Of a stretch of DNA of 25,108 nt, positions 20,812-25,108 are shown piece after piece. Under the pieces are notes generated by a model. It was given only the letters and a program-made list of their open reading frames with translations. It was not told the origin of the DNA and did not search any database. This stretch comes from an uncultured Oscillospiraceae bacterium. Its GTDB lineage: Bacteria; Bacillota_A; Clostridia; Oscillospirales; Acutalibacteraceae. Within the stretch, counting starts at the first letter, position 1. Each line of letters begins with the position of its first letter. The position numbers were made by a program, and so were the translations under genes. The DNA is taken from NCBI GenBank assembly GCA_910587995.1, contig CAJUNS010000037.1, positions 1 through 25,108 of the forward strand, given 5' to 3'.

Positions 20812-22479
20812 TCAGTCGCCCACCTTTACTATAATGTCGTCCATGGAGCCGCCCGGCGGCAGCATGGGCAGCACAAATTCGTCCTTATCGATAAGGCACT
20901 CCACCACATAGGGGGCCTTGGCCGCGAAAGCGGTTTCCAAAGCGGCCTCCAGCTGGTCCAGGGTCTCCGCCCGGGCGCCCTGCGCGCCGAAGGCTTTGGC
21001 CAGGGCCACAAAGTCCGTCTGCCGGTCCAGCACGGTGTTGGAGTAATGCTTGTCAAAGAAGAGAGTCTGCCATTGGCGCACCATGCCCAGCACGCCGTTA
21101 TTCATCAGCAAAATCACCAGGGGGATGCCCTCATGCACCGCCGTGGCCAGCTCGTTCAGGCACATGCCGAAGCCTCCATCTCCGGTGATGAGCACCGTCT
21201 GCTCACCCGAGGCGATCTGGGCCCCAATGGCCGCGCCCATGCCAAAGCCCATGGTGCCCAGGCCGCCGCTGGAAATAAAGCGGCGCGCCCGCTTAAAATC
21301 CAGATTCTGCGCCGCCCACATCTGGTGCTGGCCCACATCCGTGGCCACAGGCAGCAGGCCGCCGGTAAAGCGGTTCAGAGTTAAAATGGCGTTGCGGGGG
21401 GTCAGGCCCTCCCGGTGGTCCAGGGACCAGCGCTCGTCATTGCGCAGCTGCTCCAAGGCCTTTTGCCACTGGGGATGCTCCGCCGGCTTAATCAACGGCA
21501 GCAGCTTTTGCAGGGTCAGCTTCAAGTCGCCCCGCAGGGCGTGGGCGGGGGAGATGTTCTTGGCCAGCTCCGCTCCGTCCACATCAATGTGGACAATCCG
21601 GGCCTTGGTGGCAAACTTGGCCCGGTTGCCCGTTACCCGGTCGTTAAAGCGCACGCCCAGGGCAATGATGCAGTCCGCGTTGTGCATGGCCATGGAGGAG
21701 GCATAGTGCCCATGCATGCCCTGCATGCCCAAAAACCGGGGATGCTGGCTGGGAACGCCCGAGAGGCCCATAAAGGAGCAGCCCACCGGCGCGTCGATTT
21801 TGTCCGCCAGAGCCAGCAGCTCTTCCTGGGCTCCGGAGCTCAGCAGGCCGCCGCCAAAGTACACATAGGGCCTCTGGGCCTCGTTGATGCACTGGGCCGC
21901 GGCCTCAATGCGCACATCCTTGGCCGGAAACTTAGGGTCCGGCTGCACAGGGGGCAGGGGCTCATAGCTGCACTGGGCGATTTGAATGTTTTTGGGCACA
22001 TCCACCAGGACCGGCCCGGGCCGGTCGGACATGGCCAGTTGAAAGGCCTCCCGGATGGTGTCCGCCAGCTCCTCCACCCGGCCCACAATGTAGTTGTGCT
22101 TGGTGATGGGCAGCGTAATGCCGGTAATGTCGATTTCCTGGAAGCTGTCCGTGCCCAGCTGCGAGGCAGGCACGTTGCCGGTAATGGCTACCATGGGCAC
22201 GGAGTCCAGGTAGGCGTTGGCAATGCCCGTAACCAGATTGGTGGCGCCAGGCCCGCTGGTGGCAAGGACCACCCCAGGCTTGCCGCTGACCCGGGCATAG
22301 CCGTCGGCGGCGTGGGCGGCGCCCTGCTCGTGGGCGGTGAGCACATGCCGCAGCTCGTCCCGGTATTTATACAGGGAATCGTATACGTTGATAATCTGCC
22401 CGCCGGGGTAGCCGAACACCACGTCCACGCCCTGCTCAATCAAGGTTCTGACGATAATATCCGCGCCGCAAAGCCTCAT
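20812..22479 (-). CDS. ilvB: Acetolactate synthase, large catalytic subunit
   Basis: Thiamine-diphosphate and FAD enzyme that makes acetolactate or 2-aceto-2-hydroxybutyrate from pyruvate and 2-oxobutyrate. The 555-residue protein has YPGGQIINVYDSL, the cofactor-activating Glu in VLTAHEQGAAHAADGYAR, GPGATNLVTGIA, the FAD-region SFMGLSGVPSQHP and the ThDP motif GDGGFGMCLNEL followed by NNGVLGMV. Length is typical. The start ATG overlaps the upstream GNAT stop as ATGA. ilvA supplies 2-oxobutyrate from the same operon. Confidence 0.97.
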   Translation of the reverse strand: MRLCGADIIVRTLIEQGVDVVFGYPGGQIINVYDSLYKYRDELRHVLTAHEQGAAHAADGYARVSGKPGVVLATSGPGATNLVTGIANAYLDSVPMVAITGNVPASQLGTDSFQEIDITGITLPITKHNYIVGRVEELADTIREAFQLAMSDRPGPVLVDVPKNIQIAQCSYEPLPPVQPDPKFPAKDVRIEAAAQCINEAQRPYVYFGGGLLSSGAQEELLALADKIDAPVGCSFMGLSGVPSQHPRFLGMQGMHGHYASSMAMHNADCIIALGVRFNDRVTGNRAKFATKARIVHIDVDGAELAKNISPAHALRGDLKLTLQKLLPLIKPAEHPQWQKALEQLRNDERWSLDHREGLTPRNAILTLNRFTGGLLPVATDVGQHQMWAAQNLDFKRARRFISSGGLGTMGFGMGAAIGAQIASGEQTVLITGDGGFGMCLNELATAVHEGIPLVILLMNNGVLGMVRQWQTLFFDKHYSNTVLDRQTDFVALAKAFGAQGARAETLDQLEAALETAFAAKAPYVVECLIDKDEFVLPMLPPGGSMDDIIVKVGD

Positions 22480-23150
22480 GGACGGTCACCTCCTGTATAA
22501 TCCTCCGCCAGGATCGAGTAAAGCATCTCGTCGTGAATGCCGGAGTTATCCCAGCCGCTCTGGCGCAGAGTAGCCTCGTACCGCATCCCGCATTTTTTCA
22601 TCACGTCCCCGGAGTGGGGGTTGGCCACATTGTGCCGGGAGTCAATGCGCAGGTATCCCTCGCTGAACAGGTAATCAATCACAGCGGCAAGGGCCTCGCT
22701 CATAATGCCCTGATGCCACCACCCTCTGCCCAGGCAGTAGCCGGTATGGGCCTGCCGGGCCCGGTCGTTCTGCTGCACCACAGCGATATTGCCAATGGGC
22801 TCGCCCAGCTCCTTGAGCTCAATAGCCCAGTTATAGTAATTCCCTTTCTCATACTGGCTGACCCAGCTGTCGATGATCTCCTCGCTCACGTCTACATCCT
22901 GGTGGGGCGGCCAGGTCAGGTACTTGGTAACCTCCGGGTCATGGGCCCAGTTTTGATACATAGGCTCTGCATCCTCCAGGGTGAAGCGGCGCAGAATCAA
23001 CCGTTCGGTTTCCAGGACGGTGGTGCCGCTGTGCCGGAGCCCCTGGGGGTCCGCGCTGCGCGCCCCCCGTTTTTTCGAAAGCTTCGCAACCGCGACTCCC
23101 ACCGCGGCTCCCGCCGCAATCCAAGTCAGGCGTTTGGCTAGTTTATTCAT
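22476..23150 (-). CDS. GNAT acetyltransferase (RimJ/RimL-like) with N-terminal membrane anchor
   Basis: A 224-residue acetyltransferase. Residues 1 to about 35 are an N-terminal extension with a hydrophobic segment (LTWIAAGAAVGVAVA) between basic residues, predicted to anchor the protein with the domain in the cytosol. The GNAT domain runs from LETERLILRRFT to about residue 210, with the acetyl-CoA loop in GRGWWHQGIMSEAL and the C-terminal NPHSGDVMKKCGM pattern of the RimJ/RimL group. The ATG at 23150 has AGGGAGG nine bases upstream, which supports the extended start. It overlaps ilvB by four bases. Substrate is unknown; protein N-terminal or antibiotic acetylation are both possible. Confidence 0.88.
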   Translation of the reverse strand: MNKLAKRLTWIAAGAAVGVAVAKLSKKRGARSADPQGLRHSGTTVLETERLILRRFTLEDAEPMYQNWAHDPEVTKYLTWPPHQDVDVSEEIIDSWVSQYEKGNYYNWAIELKELGEPIGNIAVVQQNDRARQAHTGYCLGRGWWHQGIMSEALAAVIDYLFSEGYLRIDSRHNVANPHSGDVMKKCGMRYEATLRQSGWDNSGIHDEMLYSILAEDYTGGDRP

Positions 23151-23184
23151 GATGCAGTCCTCCCTTAGTGTTGTGGTTTTCCAA

Positions 23185-23409
23185 TTAAAATGGGCCCTTG
23201 TTCTCGCCCCAAACAGCCTTGATCAGCTGGCTGGCGTCAGGCTGGCAGCCATCCAATGTGTCAATGCGCCAGGTAGGAACGTTCAGCCGGGGCTCCAGCC
23301 GCACGCTCCAAACCGGGTGCAGAAAAGCCGCCTGGGCGAAAGCCTTGGCAAAGGTGGTTTTTCCAGCGCCGGGCCGGCCGGTTACAATAAAAAGATACGG
23401 TTTTCCCAT
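23185..23409 (-). pseudogene. Internally deleted P-loop kinase remnant
   Basis: A 74-residue frame. Residues 1 to about 28 match the start of an AAA/P-loop kinase: KPYLFIVTGRPGAGKTTFAK with a complete Walker A. The remainder reads like the C-terminal tail of such kinases (LNVPTWRIDTLDGCQPDASQ), where the usual form ends VPT, two to four residues, DTTDGY-P. Normal family members are about 160 to 190 residues, so the centre of the protein, including Walker B and the lid, seems absent. The frame is open, so an in-frame deletion is more likely than decay. A GGGGAGG ribosome site lies inside the end of ilvA, 12 bases upstream. It could be expressed but is unlikely to be an active kinase. Confidence 0.6.
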
Positions 23410-23416
23410 AACGCCG

Positions 23417-24628
23417 CTACGCCTCCCCGTTCTTTCCAATCAGCTTAAAGCCGTTGTCCCGCAGGGCTCCGGCAATCATCTGCACATGGGCATAGTTCCG
23501 GGTCTCCATGCCGATTTTTAAGTAGCAGCCATTGATGCTCTCAATCTCTCCGGCCCGCTCATACTGCACGCTGGTCACATTGCCGCCGCAGTCCGCGATA
23601 ATCCGGGAGACGTTTTGCAGCTGGCCGGGCTTGTCAATCAGCTCGATGACCAAAGTGCTGGACCGGCCGGACTTCATCAGGCCCCGCTCAATCACCCGGG
23701 AGAGGATGGTTACGTCAATGTTTCCCCCAGAAACCAGGCTGACCACCCGCTTGCCCTCAATGGGGAACTTGCGGAACATGGCCGCCGCCACGGACACGGC
23801 TCCCGCCCCCTCGGCGATCATCTTTTGCTTTTCCATCAGGGCCAGAATGGCGGAGGAGATCTCGTCCTCGGTGACCAAAGCGATGTCATCTACATACTTC
23901 TGCACCAGCTGGAAGGTATGTTCTCCCGGCTGCTTCACGGCGATGCCGTCCGCAATGGTGGAGACGCTTTCTAAGCAGCCAATGCTTCCATTGTGAACGG
24001 ACTGAAGCATGCTGGGGGCGCCCGCCGCCTGCACGCCGTACACCTTAACCGAAGGGTTCATGGACTTGATGGCGCAGGCCACCCCGGAAATCAGCCCGCC
24101 GCCGCCAATGGGCACAATCACCGCGTCAATGTCGTTGATTTCCTGGACGATTTCCAGGCCAATGGTGCCCTGCCCGGCGATGACGTCCTCATCGTCAAAG
24201 GGGTGCACAAAGGTGTAGCCCCGCTCTTCCTTCAGCTCCAGGGCCCGGTTGTAAGCGTCGTCATACACGCCTTCCACCAGGCAGACCTGGGCTCCATATT
24301 TTTTGGTGGCCTCAATTTTCGAAATGGGGGCGCTGTCCGGCAGGCAGATTAGGGATTTTACCCCGCTCTTTGTGGCGGCCAGGGCTACCCCTTGGGCGTG
24401 GTTCCCCGCCGAGCAGGCAATCACGCCCCGGGCCTTCTCCTCATCGGAGAGCATGGCGATTTTGTAGCCGGAGCCACGCAGCTTAAAAGAGCCGGTCTTT
24501 TGCAGGTTTTCCGGCTTAAGGAAGAGGGAGCATTCCTCGGTAACGCCCTCGGTGTGGACAATGTTAGTGGCCCGGACGATCTGTTTCAGCACCACCGAGG
24601 CGTGAAAAATTTTGTCGATAGTAAGCAT
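23417..24628 (-). CDS. ilvA: Threonine ammonia-lyase (dehydratase) with C-terminal ACT domain
   Basis: PLP enzyme that deaminates threonine to 2-oxobutyrate, the entry to isoleucine. The 403-residue protein has the PLP lysine in KTGSFKLRGSGYK, the SAGNHAQGVALAA loop, the glycine-rich phosphate-binding PIGGGGLISGVA and the LVSGGNID motif. A single C-terminal ACT domain starts near STLVIELIDKPGQLQNVSR. The start is ATG 24628, after GGGGAG; a longer in-frame reading from 24736 adds 36 residues with no ribosome site and lies in a structured leader. It is the first gene of the ilv operon, with its own promoter at 24795-24823. Biosynthetic use is implied by the operon; the short single-ACT form is the same as in TdcB-like enzymes. 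Confidence 0.94.
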   Translation of the reverse strand: MLTIDKIFHASVVLKQIVRATNIVHTEGVTEECSLFLKPENLQKTGSFKLRGSGYKIAMLSDEEKARGVIACSAGNHAQGVALAATKSGVKSLICLPDSAPISKIEATKKYGAQVCLVEGVYDDAYNRALELKEERGYTFVHPFDDEDVIAGQGTIGLEIVQEINDIDAVIVPIGGGGLISGVACAIKSMNPSVKVYGVQAAGAPSMLQSVHNGSIGCLESVSTIADGIAVKQPGEHTFQLVQKYVDDIALVTEDEISSAILALMEKQKMIAEGAGAVSVAAAMFRKFPIEGKRVVSLVSGGNIDVTILSRVIERGLMKSGRSSTLVIELIDKPGQLQNVSRIIADCGGNVTSVQYERAGEIESINGCYLKIGMETRNYAHVQMIAGALRDNGFKLIGKNGEA

Positions 24629-24788
24629 GCGGTTCTCCCCAATCTGCAAAACTCCCGGCGTATATGCACAAATAAGAATCATGCACCCGATCAAATCACT
24701 TTGAAAGGGTGCAGCTTTCTTGCCGGCAACATTCAAATTCAGCAGCGCTTCGGCTTGCTACAGCGCCGAAACGCCTAGTGTGTTTCTA
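24629..24788 (-). promoter_or_regulatory. Structured leader of the ilvA operon
   Basis: About 160 nt between the predicted start and ilvA. On the minus strand it can form CCTAG-AAACACA-CTAGG at the 5' end, TTCGGC with GCCGAA, and GCACCC with GGGTGC, with CCGGC and GCCGG enclosing the last. There is no T-run terminator and no T-box consensus. Function is unknown. Confidence 0.4.
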
Positions 24789-24794
24789 GGGAAT

Positions 24795-24823
24795 ACTATA
24801 CCACCGATAGACGCTTTTGTCAA
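24795..24823 (-). promoter_or_regulatory. Promoter of the ilvA operon
   Basis: On the minus strand a perfect TTGACA (24818-24823), a 17-bp spacer and TATAGT (24795-24800). The -35 box lies inside one arm of a perfect 11-bp inverted repeat. Confidence 0.88.
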
Positions 24824-24849
24824 GCGCGGGGCCAGAGATTGACAAAAGC
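24813..24849. repeat. Perfect 11-bp inverted repeat overlapping the ilvA -35 box
   Basis: GCTTTTGTCAA (24813-24823) and TTGACAAAAGC (24839-24849), 15 bp apart. A nested GATTGAC/GTCAATC hairpin (24837-24858) covers the stop codon of the upstream GNAT gene. It may be an operator for ilvA or part of a terminator for the upstream gene. Confidence 0.6.
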
Positions 24850-24856
24850 CCGTCAA

Positions 24857-25108
24857 TCATAAGCGCTTCGCCGGGTAGCGCAGGAAATAGAAATCTTCTC
24901 CCTCCATCGCGCTGGTTTTCACAAAGCCGTGGCGCAGGTAAAAGCGTTCCGCGTCCCGGTTGTCCCGGTGCACGCCCAGGGCAATGGGCCGTATGCCAAA
25001 TGTTTGATAGACCCGCTGAATGGCTTTTTCCAGGGCTTGGCCTCCCAGCCCGCGGTTCCGGTACCGGCGGTCCATGACAAAGCCCATCAGCCGGTAGAAA
25101 GGCTCCCC
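24857..25108 (-). CDS. GNAT acetyltransferase, C-terminal part
   Basis: The minus-strand frame is open to the window edge, so only the last 83 residues are visible. They contain the acetyl-CoA binding motif YRNRGLGGQAL, then VYQTFGIRPIALGVHRDNR and AERFYLRHGFVK, the usual end of a GNAT domain. The start of the gene lies outside the window. Substrate cannot be told from this part. The stop lies inside an inverted repeat near the ilvA promoter. Confidence 0.88.
   Translation of the reverse strand, partial: GEPFYRLMGFVMDRRYRNRGLGGQALEKAIQRVYQTFGIRPIALGVHRDNRDAERFYLRHGFVKTSAMEGEDFYFLRYPAKRL

Noticed and set aside
21415..22500. Plus-strand open frame opposite ilvB
   Set aside because: Shadow of a clearly coding ilvB with intact cofactor motifs on the other strand.
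24629..24736. 36-residue N-terminal extension of IlvA, or an Ile-rich leader peptide
   Set aside because: No ribosome site before the upstream ATG, the residues match nothing in the family, and the frame runs into ilvA without a stop, so it cannot be a separate leader peptide.

Overview
The window looks like chromosomal DNA from a GC-rich gut-type Clostridia (Oscillospirales/Oscillospiraceae-like). The reasons are a short eukaryote/archaeal-type prolyl-tRNA synthetase, a Thermotoga/Bacillus-type DAHP synthase with an N-terminal ferredoxin-like domain, PadR+HAAS regulation, an SLH protein with InlB-type repeats, a DUF815 ATPase, strong AGGAGG ribosome sites, some GTG/TTG starts and TTGACA-N17-TATAAT promoters. 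This assignment is inference from gene families and composition only. I see no tRNA, rRNA, CRISPR, transposase or phage gene.

Layout. (1) 1-1304, minus: 3'-truncated proS. (2) 1305-1823: divergent promoters, a 38-codon hydrophobic small ORF with a strong ribosome site, and several hairpins. (3) 1824-2057, minus: acpP, whose promoter crosses over the divergent aroE promoter. (4) 2317-7101, plus: aromatic amino-acid genes in two units, aroE-aroK and aroF-tyrA-aroB. The second unit has its own promoter and a roughly 270-nt leader. This leader encodes a Phe/Tyr-rich peptide (PFYYYF), two intrinsic-terminator hairpins and a mutually exclusive long-range antiterminator pairing. This is the most interesting element in the window. 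(5) 7222-12556, plus: a seven-gene membrane-stress or peptide-export type cluster: PadR, HAAS membrane protein, response regulator, ABC ATPase, two tandem paralogous permeases and a histidine kinase. Three CTTAAC direct repeats with a 12-bp period precede the ABC genes. (6) 12643-15438, minus: a large secreted SLH/InlB-repeat surface protein on its own promoter. (7) 15552-24628, minus: a branched-chain amino-acid operon, ilvA, kinase remnant, membrane-anchored GNAT, ilvB, ilvN, ilvC, lipoprotein, ilvD, DUF815 ATPase. (8) 24857-25108, minus: C-terminal part of a GNAT acetyltransferase.

How it fits together. aroE/aroK/aroB supply shikimate-pathway steps, aroF commits carbon to the pathway, and tyrA takes prephenate toward tyrosine. 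The FYYYF leader would let Tyr/Phe-tRNA supply control aroF-tyrA-aroB. The ilv genes make 2-oxobutyrate from threonine and then Ile/Val through AHAS, ketol-acid reductoisomerase and dihydroxy-acid dehydratase. Four non-biosynthetic genes are inserted into or coupled with that operon. The PadR/HAAS and two-component inputs probably both control the ABC exporter between them.
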